This document shows, in pieces, positions 34,559 through 42,995 of a DNA stretch of 64,000 bases. Each line of letters opens with the position of its first letter. Position 1 is the stretch's first letter. A program made the translations under genes and the position numbers. The notes under the pieces were generated by a model. The model made no database searches, was not told the origin of the DNA, and was given only the letters and a program-made list of their open reading frames with translations. This stretch comes from Rubricoccus sp963708165 (GTDB taxonomy: Bacteria; Bacteroidota; Rhodothermia; Rhodothermales; Rubricoccaceae), in assembly GCA_963708165.1 (NCBI GenBank), contig OY970187.1, positions 3,720,001 to 3,784,000 on the forward strand. Direction: 5' to 3'.

Positions 34559-34580
34559 CTGCCCCGCTGAAGCGGGGCAG
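34559..34580. repeat. Hairpin with CTGAAG apex
   Basis: CTGCCCCGCT-GA-AGCGGGGCAG, a near-perfect stem. A second hairpin with the same GCTGAAGC apex stands at 34378-34405. No T-run follows either. Confidence 0.6.
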
Positions 34581-34759
34581 TCTCAGATACACGTCGTGGG
34601 CGCCAGAACCGTCTTCCCGGAGTGGAGGGCGCCGGTGTGGCGCCAGTTCAGCGTGCGGGCTTGACGGTCCGGCCACTGGGGGGTACGAGGAGTATAGGAC
34701 GCGGCGCCGCTTCTTGGAAGTATCCCGCCGCTGCAGGCCGACGACAGGCTCTAGCGCTC

Positions 34760-34791
34760 TTGGCGTCGGGCGGCTCCGGCGCTTACGTTGC
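34760..34791 (+). promoter_or_regulatory. Candidate Bacteroidota-type promoter of the GNAT gene
   Basis: TTG at 34760-34762, 21-bp spacer, TACGTTGC at 34784-34791; the spacing equals that of the tRNA-Lys promoter. The start codon follows about 77 bp later. Confidence 0.4.
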
Positions 34792-34867
34792 CCGCCTGAA
34801 CCTCCAGCGCCTCAGCCTCTCGCGGCTGAGCGTCCAACTGTTCTACCGCCCTCATTCTCGGACACTC

Positions 34868-35308
34868 ATGACTGAGCCTGAGATCGTCGTCCGCACAGCC
34901 ACGGAGGGCGACCTCAACTTCGTCTCTCAGGACGGCCACCTTCCGGATTCCTTCGTAAAGCGGAAGGTGAGCGACGCCGACGTTTTCCTCGCGCTACGGG
35001 ACGGTGAGCCTATCGGGTACCTTCGGCTCGAATGGCTGTGGTCGAAGCTCCCATACGTCGAGATGATTTGGGTGCTGGAGCCCTACCGCCGCGCCGGTGT
35101 CGGGCGGGCGCTCCTCGCTCACGTCGAGGCGGAGGTAGCGAGCCGAGGACACGTTGCGCTGTACAGTTCGTCGCAGGCGGACGAGCCGGAGCCGCAGGCG
35201 TGGCACCGCCGAATGGGATTCGAGGAATGCGGCGTGCTCGCCGGTCTGAACGAGGGTGGCATCGGCGAGGTGTTCTTTCGCAAAGCACTCGGCCTGACCG
35301 CTCCCTAA
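34868..35308 (+). CDS. GNAT-family N-acetyltransferase
   Basis: A 146-residue acetyl-CoA-dependent transferase. ATG 34868 gives MTEPEIVVRTATEGDLNFV, the usual beta1-alpha1 opening. Motif A is MIWVLEPYRRAGVGRALLAHVEAEV with the (R/Q)xxGxG/A acetyl-CoA loop RRAGVGRA. Motif B follows as ALYSSSQADEPEPQAWHRRMGFEECG. The substrate is unknown. No iterated motif lies inside the gene and its codon use is more mixed than that of the neighbours, hinting at recent acquisition. Confidence 0.88.
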   Translation: MTEPEIVVRTATEGDLNFVSQDGHLPDSFVKRKVSDADVFLALRDGEPIGYLRLEWLWSKLPYVEMIWVLEPYRRAGVGRALLAHVEAEVASRGHVALYSSSQADEPEPQAWHRRMGFEECGVLAGLNEGGIGEVFFRKALGLTAP

Positions 35309-35311
35309 CTC

Positions 35312-35329
35312 CGCCAGAGGCCTCTGGCG
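35312..35329. repeat. 18-bp palindrome after the GNAT gene
   Basis: CGCCAGAGGCCTCTGGCG, 3 bp after the stop codon. Confidence 0.9.
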
Positions 35330-35350
35330 CCACAGGCGCTACTGTTCCAT

Positions 35351-35617
35351 ATGCGTGACTCAAACGAGACCTCGCCCCTTGATTCCCCTGAGCGCGTCAC
35401 GGTCGTCCATTCCGGCCGTGGCGGACATGTGGCTGTCGATGGGTGGCATTACCCAATCGAGCACATCCAGGCTGGTCATTTCGAGATCACGTTTCCGGCA
35501 GGGAGCCGCCACTCGGACCTGGACAGGCACGCCAAAATCCTCCACGCATGGGCAGCGAGCCGAACCCCTACGTGGTCTCTCCGCGACGGCAGGCGCAGCT
35601 CGCGTTCCGCGACGTAG
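35351..35617 (+). CDS. Small hypothetical protein, possibly a degraded fragment
   Basis: An 88-residue frame from ATG 35351. The first 70 residues (ERVTVVHSGRGGHVAVDGWHYPIEHIQAGHFEITFPAGS followed by RHAKILHAWAAS) have plausible beta-strand composition and AT-richer bases. The last 18 residues are Arg/Ser-rich and look like read-through of non-coding sequence. I do not recognise a family. It could be the N-terminal remnant of a longer gene. Confidence 0.33.
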   Translation: MRDSNETSPLDSPERVTVVHSGRGGHVAVDGWHYPIEHIQAGHFEITFPAGSRHSDLDRHAKILHAWAASRTPTWSLRDGRRSSRSAT

Positions 35618-35742
35618 GCTCGCGACGGATCGGCAGCTCTGCGCGTCCCGCCAGAAGCCGCTTCGGGCCCGTCTCGCCAGAGGCCTCTGGCGCAAGCCTC
35701 GAATCACCTTCGGCCCGCTCCGTCCAGAGAAGCCGCCAGAGG

Positions 35743-36990
35743 CTAGCCCAGGATGTCCTCCAGGTCGCCCAGCGTGTCTCGCAGGTCGCGCGTGGCGACG
35801 GTGGAAGGCATGAGCGCGCGGCGTCCGTTGCGGCGCCTCTGGCGGGAGCCCAACGCAACGCTGTCCCAGAGGTCGTGCGCTGGGCGGTCCAGCACGTCCT
35901 CGCGGAGCGTGATGCCGTGGCGCGCGAAGATGGGGCCCACCTCGTCGCGGCGGCGCGAGAGCTGGCGGAGCGTGCTCGAATAGGCATGCTCCAGCACCAT
36001 CTTGCGCTCGGCGAACGAGAACACGTTGACGAAAAACATGGTGTAGTCGTCCCGCGTGGGCTCGATCAGGACCACGTCGGCCGCGTCATAGCGCTCGCGG
36101 TAGGCCGCGAGGCCAGTCCCGAGGCGGCTGTGGATGAGCGTGCGCAGCGTCTGGCTCATGACCGTCGGCAGGCCACGGTCGACCAGCTTGCCGCGCTCCA
36201 TCACGCCCTTCTCGACGCTGTTGACCGTATCGACGGGCACGATAGGGTTGATGCACAGCACCAACTCCGCGCCGCGGTCGAGCGCGACCGACGCGTGAAC
36301 GGTTTTGTGCAGCACGCCGTCCACATAGTGACGTCCGTCGATCTCGACCGGCGGGTAGAGGCCGGGCAGCGCCGTCGAGGCCTGGATCGCGAGCGAAATG
36401 GGCACGCTCGCCAGAGGCCCCTCGCCGAAGCGAACCGTCTCGCCCGCGTCCAGATCGGCGGCGACGACGATGAGCTCGTTTTTAAGCGCGCGGAAGTCGT
36501 CGGTGCGGCCCTCTGGCGCGAACACACGCTCCAGGTAGGTGCGCAGCGGCTTGTTGTCGAACACGCCGACGGGCACAGCGCGGCTTAGCCGCTCAATGAG
36601 CGTCGCGACGAGGCTGTACGTGCGCGGCTTGCGGACCGTATCTGCGAGAGCCCCAGCGACCAAGCCTGGAATCGACGCGAGTCGACGGGCGATCTCGCCC
36701 GCGGCGGGCTTGAGGAAGAGCTCGGGACGGAACGGCTGCTCACCCGGCTCCTCGTGCATAACCGAGCGCGCCATTTGTGCCGTCGTGATGCCGTTAGCGA
36801 GGCACGCGCCCACGAGCGCACCCGCGCTCACGCCGACCGTGATGGGCACATCGTTGAAGTCGACGCCGTCGAGCGCGTCATCGAGCGCGCGGAGCACGCC
36901 GATTTCGTAGATGGCGCCTTCAGGCCCTCCGCCCGCGAGGGCGAGTCCGAAACGGCCGGTGGGATGCGTGGGCGAGGAGACGATGTGCAT
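35743..36990 (-). CDS. Patatin-like phospholipase
   Basis: A 415-residue lipid acyl hydrolase. The ATG at 36990 (MHIVSSPTHPTGRFG) is preferred over more distal starts because the oxyanion motif GLALAGGGPEGAIYEIG follows at once. The nucleophile elbow is GVSAGALVG (Ser55). The catalytic Asp is in YVDGVLHKTVH (DGV in place of the common DGG/DGA). The C-terminal third (about 290-415) is an extra helical region with no motif known to me. The TAG stop shares its G with a copy of the iterated motif (TAGCCTCTGGCG). No transmembrane segment or signal peptide is seen. Confidence 0.9.
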   Translation of the reverse strand: MHIVSSPTHPTGRFGLALAGGGPEGAIYEIGVLRALDDALDGVDFNDVPITVGVSAGALVGACLANGITTAQMARSVMHEEPGEQPFRPELFLKPAAGEIARRLASIPGLVAGALADTVRKPRTYSLVATLIERLSRAVPVGVFDNKPLRTYLERVFAPEGRTDDFRALKNELIVVAADLDAGETVRFGEGPLASVPISLAIQASTALPGLYPPVEIDGRHYVDGVLHKTVHASVALDRGAELVLCINPIVPVDTVNSVEKGVMERGKLVDRGLPTVMSQTLRTLIHSRLGTGLAAYRERYDAADVVLIEPTRDDYTMFFVNVFSFAERKMVLEHAYSSTLRQLSRRRDEVGPIFARHGITLREDVLDRPAHDLWDSVALGSRQRRRNGRRALMPSTVATRDLRDTLGDLEDILG

Positions 36991-37115
36991 GGCGGGAAGC
37001 GCTTTCAGTGCGGAGAGGATACGAACGCCGCAGCGCGGCGATCCCGTATCACAGCACTCCGCCTCTGGCGCCAGAGACACGCTGTGACGCGCAGCACCTC
37101 TCGCCAAAGGCCTCG

Positions 37116-38177
37116 TTACGCGTCGCCAGCGATCTCGCGTGGCGTCACGCCAGAGGCCTCTGGCGCGTGCGTGCCGCCCGGCATTGGCGTGCCGGCCGGC
37201 ATTGGCGTGCCCGAAGGCGGCGGAATGTCACGGTCGCGGCGGTCCGCGAGCCACGAGGCCAGAGCCGCCGTGCCGATGCAGACCACGATCACGGCCAGCG
37301 AGAGCCATTCGGGAATCTCGAAGCCTCTGGCGTGGAGCCACTCGGCCGAGAGCATCTTGAGGCCGATAAAGACCAGAACGGCACCCAGCCCGTAGTGCAG
37401 GTAGCGCACGCGCTCGATGACACCGGCGAGGAGGAAGTACAGCGCCCGCAGGCCGGTGACGGCGAGGATGTTGGAGCTGTACGCCAGAAACGGGTCCGTC
37501 GTCACGCCCAGGATCGCCGGGATGGAATCGACGGCGAACACCACGTCTGTCAGCTCGATCATCACGAGGACGAGAAACAGCGGCGTCGCCATGAGCTTTC
37601 CCGCGTGACGCACGAAGAAATGCTCCTCGTGGTAGGCCTGGGTCACCGGAAGAGCGCGACGGAGAACCTTCAGGATCGAGTTGTCCGAGATGTTGCTTCC
37701 CTCCTCGCTCTGGAAGAACATCCGCGCGCCCGTCAGGATGAGAAAGGCGCCGAAGACGTAGAGCACCCACTCGAAACGGTCGATCAGTGCCACGCCGACC
37801 AAAATCATGGCCGCCCGCATCAGAATGGCGCCAAAGATGCCCCAGAACAGCACGCGGTGCTGATACTGCGCCGGGACTCCGAAATAGCCAAACAAGACCG
37901 CGATCACAAACAGGTTGTCGACCGAGAGCGACAACTCGACCAGATAGCCCGTCAGGAACGTGAGGCCGGGCGTGAGGCCGTACTGCCACCAGATCACGAC
38001 GTTGACCACCAGCGCCGCGGCCACGAAGAAAACCGTCAGCCGGGCCGCCTCGCGCCACTCGATTTTGTGGGCCTTCTTGTTAAAGACCAGCAGATCCAGC
38101 AGCAGCAACGCGACGACGTAGCCGTTAAACGCCACCCAGGCCCAGGTCGGAACGTCGAGGTGCGTGGGGTCTGCCAT
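37116..38177 (-). CDS. TerC/Alx-family integral membrane protein
   Basis: A 353-residue protein with about nine helices. Landmarks: VELSLSVDNLFVIAVLFGYF (the TerC acidic 'SxDN' motif), LMRAAMILVGVALIDRFEWVLYVFG and VMIELTDVVFAVDSIPAILG (second acidic site). Alx/TerC proteins export manganese or protect metalated exoenzymes; Alx in E. coli is Mn2+/pH controlled. I see no PRE-element-like leader before this gene. The C-terminal tail has tandem GTPMP units (GTPMPAGTPMPGGTHAPEASG), partly made of iterated-motif codons. The gene upstream in its direction is the HhH-GPD protein, with 19 bp between them. Confidence 0.92.
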   Translation of the reverse strand: MADPTHLDVPTWAWVAFNGYVVALLLLDLLVFNKKAHKIEWREAARLTVFFVAAALVVNVVIWWQYGLTPGLTFLTGYLVELSLSVDNLFVIAVLFGYFGVPAQYQHRVLFWGIFGAILMRAAMILVGVALIDRFEWVLYVFGAFLILTGARMFFQSEEGSNISDNSILKVLRRALPVTQAYHEEHFFVRHAGKLMATPLFLVLVMIELTDVVFAVDSIPAILGVTTDPFLAYSSNILAVTGLRALYFLLAGVIERVRYLHYGLGAVLVFIGLKMLSAEWLHARGFEIPEWLSLAVIVVCIGTAALASWLADRRDRDIPPPSGTPMPAGTPMPGGTHAPEASGVTPREIAGDA

Positions 38178-38196
38178 AGCGCCTCCCTACGTGCGC

Positions 38197-38694
38197 TTAC
38201 TCCGAGAGGTCCCGGTGTCCGAAGTAATACAGGCAATACTTGAGCTTAGCTGCCTTCTGCGGCCCAAAACCTGGCAGCTTCTTGACTCGCTTCTCGACCT
38301 CGGCATTTGTGCCCTCGCGCCAGAGGCCGCCCGCGTCGCCGCCGTAGTCGTCCGCGATGGCACGCGCGACGGACTGCGTGGTGTCGACCATCTTGTTGGT
38401 GAACCGGTGCACCGCGGGCGACTCGGTAAACACGGTCGCGAACGCCTCTCGGTCCATGTCTGCGATCTGGCGCATGTCGAGATGCCCGAGCCTCTGGCGC
38501 AGCTTGAGCGGACCGCAGAATGCGGTTTCGGCGAGCACGCGCTGATCGTAAAGCAAGCCGAGCAAGATGGCGTTGGGCTCGTCGCGCAGAAACTGGTCAG
38601 CCTCGGGATCTTTGGTCGCGGTGCCCTCGGCTTTGAGCCGGTCCATCATGCGAACGAGGCCGCCGTCGAGTTCGGAATAGTCGGAGGCGTCCAT
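38197..38694 (-). CDS. HhH-GPD-type protein (TIGR03252 family)
   Basis: A 165-residue protein from ATG 38694. The order DPEADQFLRDEPNAILLGLLYDQRVLAETAFCGPLKL, RLGHLDMRQIADMDREAF and PAVHRFTNKM matches the uncharacterised HhH-GPD family related to base-excision DNA glycosylases. The helix-hairpin-helix is LPGFGPQKAAKLK (about 145-157). No iron-sulfur cysteine cluster and no clear catalytic Asp of the classical enzymes, so activity is uncertain. One iterated motif is read as Leu-Trp-Arg (GGLWREG), an unusual frame for it in a real gene. Confidence 0.85.
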   Translation of the reverse strand: MDASDYSELDGGLVRMMDRLKAEGTATKDPEADQFLRDEPNAILLGLLYDQRVLAETAFCGPLKLRQRLGHLDMRQIADMDREAFATVFTESPAVHRFTNKMVDTTQSVARAIADDYGGDAGGLWREGTNAEVEKRVKKLPGFGPQKAAKLKYCLYYFGHRDLSE

Positions 38695-38838
38695 GCGGGA
38701 GGGATTCGGGATGGAGGGATGAACGAGGGATGCGAGGGTCAGATGGGCCTCTGGCGCCAGAGGCGACCTCCATTCTTTCCAGACTGTCCCCCTCGCACGC
38801 AAGAGGGACGCGAATCGAAAGGCCTCTAGCGCCAGAGG

Positions 38839-40410
38839 CTAGGCGCGCTTCCACGTCGGGCCGGAGGGCGTGTCCATCACGACCACGCCGAGCGCGTCGA
38901 TGGCGTCGCGTAGCGCGTCGGCGCGGGCCCAGTCTTTGTCGGCGCGAGCGGCCTCGCGGTCGCGGAGCAGCGCGTCGACCTCGGCCGTGAACGCCGCGTC
39001 CTCTGCGCTGCTGGCGCCAGAGGCGACGCGTTGCGTGCCGCCCGGAGCCTCGGGCATGTCGATGCCGACGATGCCGAGCAGCGTGTCGATCTTCTGGAGA
39101 TAGCGCATGGCGGCGCCCGCCATGCTGGCGTTGAGGCCGGGGCCTCTGGCGAGGGCGAGGATCGCGCCTGCGCCGCGGAGCCCGGCGGCGAGCGCGACGG
39201 GCGTGTTGAGGTCGTCCGTCATGCCGTCGAGCGCGTCGGCGTAGGCGTCGTCGAGTTCGTCCGAGAGGCCCGCGGCGAGATCGGGGTCGACGTCGGCGCC
39301 AGAGGCCGTCTGGGCCGCGGCGAGCGCGTCGACGTAGCGCGTGCGGTTTTTGCCCGCGTCCTCTAGCGCTTTGCGCGTGAGGTTGAACGGCTTGCCGTAC
39401 TGGCCCGAGATGAGCAGCATCCGCAGCGCCAGAGGATCGACCGGCGCGCCCCAGTCCTCGCGCCCGCCCGCCTCTGGCGGCGCGGTGAGATCGCGCACGG
39501 TGAGGAAGTTGCCCGCCGACTTGGACATCTTCTCGCCCTCGACCTGCAGAAAGCGCGTGTGGATCCACATGCGGGAAAATGGTTCACCGGTGAGGGCCTC
39601 GGCCTGCGCGATCTCGCACTCGTGGTGCGGGAAGCGGAGGTCTTCGCCGCCGCCGTGCAAGTCGATGGTCGTGCCGAGGTATTTCTGCGCCATGACCGAG
39701 CATTCTAGGTGCCAGCCGGGGAAGCCTTTGCCAAAGGGCGCGTGCCACTGCATGAGGTGCGCGTCGTCTTTTTTCCACAGCGCGAAGTCTCGCGGGTCGC
39801 GCTTGGCACTGTCCTGCACCAAGTCGCGCGAGCCGTCGCGAAGAGAGTCTGCAGCCTCGTTGCCGCTCAGTTTGCCGTAGCCGTCGAAGCTGGGCACGTG
39901 GAAGTAGACGCCGTCTTCGGTTTCGTAGGCGTGGCCGCTTTCCAAGAGCGTTCGCACCGCGTCGACCTGTTCGGTCACGTGCTCGGTCGCGCGGGGGCGC
40001 ACGTCGGGCTCGTGGAGGTTGAGCGCGTGCCAGTCCGTCACCAGTCCGCTGGTGTAGTGCCGCGCGAGGTCCCAGACGTTGGCGAACTGCTCGCCCTCTT
40101 TGCTCGCGAGGGCTTTGGCCAGCTTGTCCTCGCCAGAGGCGTCAGCCACGTCATCGTCCGTGAGGTGCCCCACATCGGTCACGTTGCTGACGTATCGCAC
40201 GTCCCAGCCCAGTGCGTGGGCCGTGCGTACGACGAGGTCGGCGGTCAGGAACGTGCGAAAGTTGCCCACATGGGCGTAGCTGTAGACCGTCGGGCCGCAA
40301 CTATAGAACCGCAGCAGCGGCACGCCAGAGACGCTCTGCTCGCTGGGCACGAGGACCTCGGTTTGCCGTGCGAGCGTGTTGTGGAGGCGGAAGTCGGGAG
40401 TCTCGGGCAT
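38839..40410 (-). CDS. cysS: Cysteinyl-tRNA synthetase
   Basis: A 523-residue class I synthetase. ATG 40410 (MPETPDFRLHNTLARQ) is chosen over a TTG seven codons upstream. HIGH-type motif YSYAHVGN and zinc Cys in FYSCGPTVYSY are present, with HLECSVMAQKYLG, DLRFPHHECEIAQ (other zinc ligands) and KMSKSAGN (the KMSKS loop). The C-terminal helical domain ends with the expected DxxPSGPTWKR-like tail. The stop codon TAG shares its G with a copy of the iterated motif, followed on the minus strand by an inverted degenerate copy. A GGTAGCTT element about 25 bp upstream resembles those before alaS and the 45412 lipoprotein gene. Confidence 0.96.
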   Translation of the reverse strand: MPETPDFRLHNTLARQTEVLVPSEQSVSGVPLLRFYSCGPTVYSYAHVGNFRTFLTADLVVRTAHALGWDVRYVSNVTDVGHLTDDDVADASGEDKLAKALASKEGEQFANVWDLARHYTSGLVTDWHALNLHEPDVRPRATEHVTEQVDAVRTLLESGHAYETEDGVYFHVPSFDGYGKLSGNEAADSLRDGSRDLVQDSAKRDPRDFALWKKDDAHLMQWHAPFGKGFPGWHLECSVMAQKYLGTTIDLHGGGEDLRFPHHECEIAQAEALTGEPFSRMWIHTRFLQVEGEKMSKSAGNFLTVRDLTAPPEAGGREDWGAPVDPLALRMLLISGQYGKPFNLTRKALEDAGKNRTRYVDALAAAQTASGADVDPDLAAGLSDELDDAYADALDGMTDDLNTPVALAAGLRGAGAILALARGPGLNASMAGAAMRYLQKIDTLLGIVGIDMPEAPGGTQRVASGASSAEDAAFTAEVDALLRDREAARADKDWARADALRDAIDALGVVVMDTPSGPTWKRA

Positions 40411-40826
40411 GGGCGTAGTGCTGAGTTGCAAGCTACCGCCGCCTCTGGCGCTGTCGCGCCCGAGTTCCGAGTTCCGAGTAAAGCTGTTTCGCGTCCGCCT
40501 CTGGCGCCAGAGGCACGCTCACTCCTCTCCTGCTTGTCATCCCGACCCCGAAGGGCAGGCGCAGCCAGCGGAGCCGAGGGATCTACTTGCCGGATGCTCG
40601 CACTAGAATGGGGCGCCCACTGTGGCTAGATCCCTCGTCGCCTCGCTCTGTCGGGATGACAGGATGTGAGAACAGAGGCGAGACCAAAAGAGGCAAACGC
40701 CGGGCATGAACCAAGTGCATCGCGCGGACGCTCCGAGAGGGGGGCTCTGCGAGACCACAACCAGCCGGACGCCAGAGGCCTCTGGCGGAACAAAAATCGC
40801 GGCGCCATCCCCTCATCCCTCATCCC
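40411..40826. other. 416-bp intergenic region with repeats
   Basis: Between the divergently ended cysS start and the mannosyltransferase-like gene's 3' end. Holds motif copies, two GAGTTCC heptamers (40462-40479), the palindrome GCCTCTGGCGCCAGAGGC (40497-40514), the REP-like element (40535-40662), the palindrome CGCCAGAGGCCTCTGGCG (40770-40787) and CCCTCAT heptamers (40810-40830). No gene seen. Confidence 0.8.
40535..40662. repeat. REP/MITE-like inverted repeat, copy 2
   Basis: TTGTCATCCCGA...GGGATCTA and TAGATCCCTCG...TCGGGATGACAGG form the arms; the CCCGA/TCGGG variant of the element at 7146-7292. Confidence 0.8.
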
Positions 40827-41972
40827 TCACGCGCCTCTGGCGCCAGAGGCTTCCTCGAACAGCGCGTCGTAGGCGGCGATGTGCTCGCGCCAGGCGAGGT
40901 GCGCGGGAATCTCGCGGAGGACTTCGGACGGGAGCGTGCGGTCGTCGCCGGAGAGGATGCGTTTGAGCGTTTCGTACAGGTCGTCTTCGTCGCTGTAGAG
41001 AACAGGCGCGTGCAATAACGGACTGTGTAGCTGGCGGGGGATCAGCTCCGGGTACGTCAGGCGGTCGGGCAGCAGCGGGTGGCAGCCGCAGTAGATCGCC
41101 TCCATCATCGCGATGCCGAAGAACTCGTGTTTGGCGGTGCTCACCACGACATCGGCGCGGTGCAGCAGCGTGGCGTACGCCTCGAAGCTTTCGGCGTAGC
41201 CGTAGTGCAACACGCGCTCGGCGTAGCGCCGAAAGCCTCGTTCAAAGGCGGGAGGCATCTCCTCGAACGACTGCCCGGCGAGGATGAGGCGGAAGCGGTG
41301 GCCGGAGTCGTCGAGGCGATTGACGACGCGGAAAAAGGCTTCGGGGTCTTTGTCGTACTCCCAGCGCTGGTTCCAGAGCAGAACCGGCGGGCCGGGCTCT
41401 TGCACGCGCTTTTTCTCCGCCAGAGGCCGTGCGGCGTCGAGCCCCGCGAGGTCTAGGCCGAGGTGCAGCACGCTCGACTTTTGTCGCAGCGCAGGGAGTG
41501 TGCCCACGTGCGTGTAGTCGGGAAAGCGGCGCAGGAGGTCTGGCAGAGCGCCGAAGAACTCCGCGCTGTGAAACTCGGAGTTGAACACGACGCGGTCGGC
41601 CGCGAGCGCGGAGAGAATGTTGAGGTAGGCGTACGTGTAATCACGCTCCTCGCCCTCGCGCAGCGGGTAGGTGAGTTGGTTCTCGTGGAAATAGAGAACG
41701 ACCGGAACGGTCGCGAACACGTCGCGCGTGAGCGCGAGAAACGCCGGGACGTTGACCATGTCGGACGCGAAGATGACCTCCGGCGCCCACCCATCCGCGC
41801 AGAGCTCGCGAGCTTTCTCGGCGAGCGTAACCGCGCCTCCCTGCATCCGCCACTTCCAGTAGCGCGCAGCCATCGTAACCGGGCGGACATCGTGGGCGCT
41901 GTGCCGCACGAGGTCGTCCAGAAAGCGGCGGTGCGAGCCGCCGTGCCAGGGTTCGAGCGCGAGGACGCGCAC
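40827..41972 (-). CDS. DUF3524 glycosyltransferase, tRNA-queuosine alpha-mannosyltransferase-like
   Basis: A 381-residue GT-B-like protein from GTG 41972. The N-terminus MRVLALEPWHGGSHRRFLDDL, then ARYWKWRMQGGAVTLAE, is the signature of the DUF3524/GTDC1 family, whose animal member (QTMAN) mannosylates queuosine in tRNA-Asp. The C-terminal nucleotide-sugar half has PVLLWNQRWEYDKDPEAFFRVV, VVSTAKHEFFGIAMMEAIYCGCHPLLPDRL. If the activity is conserved, it would make mannosyl-queuosine in a bacterium; that is inference. A small gene ends three bases before its start, so they form a two-gene operon. The last codons and stop overlap CCCTCAT repeats and an 18-bp palindrome (40833-40850). Confidence 0.85.
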   Translation of the reverse strand: MRVLALEPWHGGSHRRFLDDLVRHSAHDVRPVTMAARYWKWRMQGGAVTLAEKARELCADGWAPEVIFASDMVNVPAFLALTRDVFATVPVVLYFHENQLTYPLREGEERDYTYAYLNILSALAADRVVFNSEFHSAEFFGALPDLLRRFPDYTHVGTLPALRQKSSVLHLGLDLAGLDAARPLAEKKRVQEPGPPVLLWNQRWEYDKDPEAFFRVVNRLDDSGHRFRLILAGQSFEEMPPAFERGFRRYAERVLHYGYAESFEAYATLLHRADVVVSTAKHEFFGIAMMEAIYCGCHPLLPDRLTYPELIPRQLHSPLLHAPVLYSDEDDLYETLKRILSGDDRTLPSEVLREIPAHLAWREHIAAYDALFEEASGARGA

Positions 41973-41975
41973 GGG

Positions 41976-42203
41976 CTAGTCCTCCTCGGCGCTGGTGAGT
42001 TCGGCTGTTTCCTCGGCGCTAGCCGGGCGCACGACCGCGAGCGTGCGACGCTGCAAACAGTCGCGCAGCGTGACATCGCGCACTTCTTTAGGCGTGACGA
42101 CGGTCTCGCCCTGTGATTCGAGGGAGAACGAGCGAGAGGCGAGGCGCACCGTGAGTGGCTCTTCGGTGACGTTCTTGACGATCATGCCGCGACGTTCGGC
42201 CAT
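41976..42203 (-). CDS. Small hypothetical protein, operon partner of the DUF3524 gene
   Basis: A 75-residue protein from ATG 42203 (MAERRGMIVKNVTEEPL), or 69 residues from the ATG at 42185. It is predicted as short beta strands (MIVKNVTEEPLTVRLASRSF, ETVVTPKEVRDVTL) with an acidic tail (PASAEETAELTSAEED). I do not recognise a family; the fold resembles small beta-sandwich 'FxSP' capping proteins. It ends 3 bp before the DUF3524 start and diverges from comF. Confidence 0.6.
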   Translation of the reverse strand: MAERRGMIVKNVTEEPLTVRLASRSFSLESQGETVVTPKEVRDVTLRDCLQRRTLAVVRPASAEETAELTSAEED

Positions 42204-42257
42204 GCTGAGTTTGGATGCGTGAGAGGGCTGCAAGATATTGCCGCATCCCGTTTCGCG

Positions 42258-42953
42258 ATGCCCGCCCTTTCAGCCCTCCGATCTGCCGCCCGCGCCGCCG
42301 CCGGCCTCGTCTTCCCGAGCCTGTGCGTGGGCTGCGGCGGGCCTCTGGCGGAGGCCTCGCCCGTGTGCGCGGCATGCGTGCGCAGGCTCCCGCATCCGGC
42401 GCCAGAGGCCGTGCCGGCGCAGTTGGTGGCGCGCGGCGCGCCCGATCCTCTGGCGCAGCGCTCCGCCACGCTGTGGTCGTTCGATGCGGGCGGCACGGTG
42501 CAGCGAGTGCAGCACGCGCTCAAGTACGGCCGTCGCCCGAGCCTCGGCCTGCCGCTAGGGCGTCTGCTGGGAGTCCACCTCGCACGCCGCTCGTGGCGCC
42601 CCGCCTATGTCTGCCCGGTGCCACTGGCGCCGTTGCGCGAGTTGGAGCGCGGCTTCAACCAGTCGGCTGGGCTGGCCTCTGGCGCCGCGGAGGCGCTGGG
42701 CTGCGCCCGGGCCGATCTGGTGGTGCGCACCCGCGCGACGCAGACGCAGACCACGCTCGCGTTTAGCAAGCGGTGGGAAAACGTCGACGGCGCGTTCGGG
42801 CTCTCGCCAGAGGCTGGATCTCTGGCGGGCGTCTGTGTGCTCCTCGTGGACGACGTGCTGACGACTGGCGCGACGCTGCTGGCGGCAGCTCAACCGCTCG
42901 TGGACGCTGGCGCGGAGGTGGCAGTCGCAGCGCTCGCGATGGCCGACGGCTGA
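42258..42953 (+). CDS. comF: ComF family phosphoribosyltransferase-like competence protein
   Basis: A 231-residue protein from ATG 42258 (MPALSALRSAAR); upstream codons do not fit the family. A four-cysteine zinc finger CVGCGGPLAEASPVCAAC (residues about 23-40) is followed by the PRTase fold with PVPLAPLRELERGFNQS and the PRPP loop VLLVDDVLTTGATL. ComF is needed for DNA uptake or single-strand transfer in naturally competent bacteria (Haemophilus ComF/GntX, Bacillus ComFC). In this window it is the only competence-type gene. It is relevant to the uptake-sequence reading of the iterated motif. The heptamer array starts directly after its stop. Confidence 0.9.
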   Translation: MPALSALRSAARAAAGLVFPSLCVGCGGPLAEASPVCAACVRRLPHPAPEAVPAQLVARGAPDPLAQRSATLWSFDAGGTVQRVQHALKYGRRPSLGLPLGRLLGVHLARRSWRPAYVCPVPLAPLRELERGFNQSAGLASGAAEALGCARADLVVRTRATQTQTTLAFSKRWENVDGAFGLSPEAGSLAGVCVLLVDDVLTTGATLLAAAQPLVDAGAEVAVAALAMADG

Positions 42954-42995
42954 GGGTTTCGGGTTCCGGGTTCCGGGTTCCGGGTTCCGGGTTCC
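42954..42995. repeat. Tandem heptamer repeat (GGGTTCC)x5 plus one variant unit
   Basis: GGGTTTC followed by five perfect GGGTTCC units, beginning at the base after the comF stop codon. Confidence 0.95.

Larger units (their letters stand above)
34262..34867. other. 606-bp intergenic region with small hairpins
   Basis: No convincing gene. It contains the motif pair just after cls, a hairpin at 34378-34405 (AGGGGC and GCCCCT arms around GGGCTGAAGCCC), a strong hairpin at 34559-34580 (CTGCCCCGCT/AGCGGGGCAG) and a candidate promoter at 34760-34791. From 34297 to 35311 there is no exact copy of the iterated 10-mer. Confidence 0.75.

Noticed and set aside
34447..34875. 142-residue frame in the 34-kb gap
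   Set aside because: Arg/Ser/Pro-rich, overlaps hairpins and the GNAT promoter, no homology recognisable.
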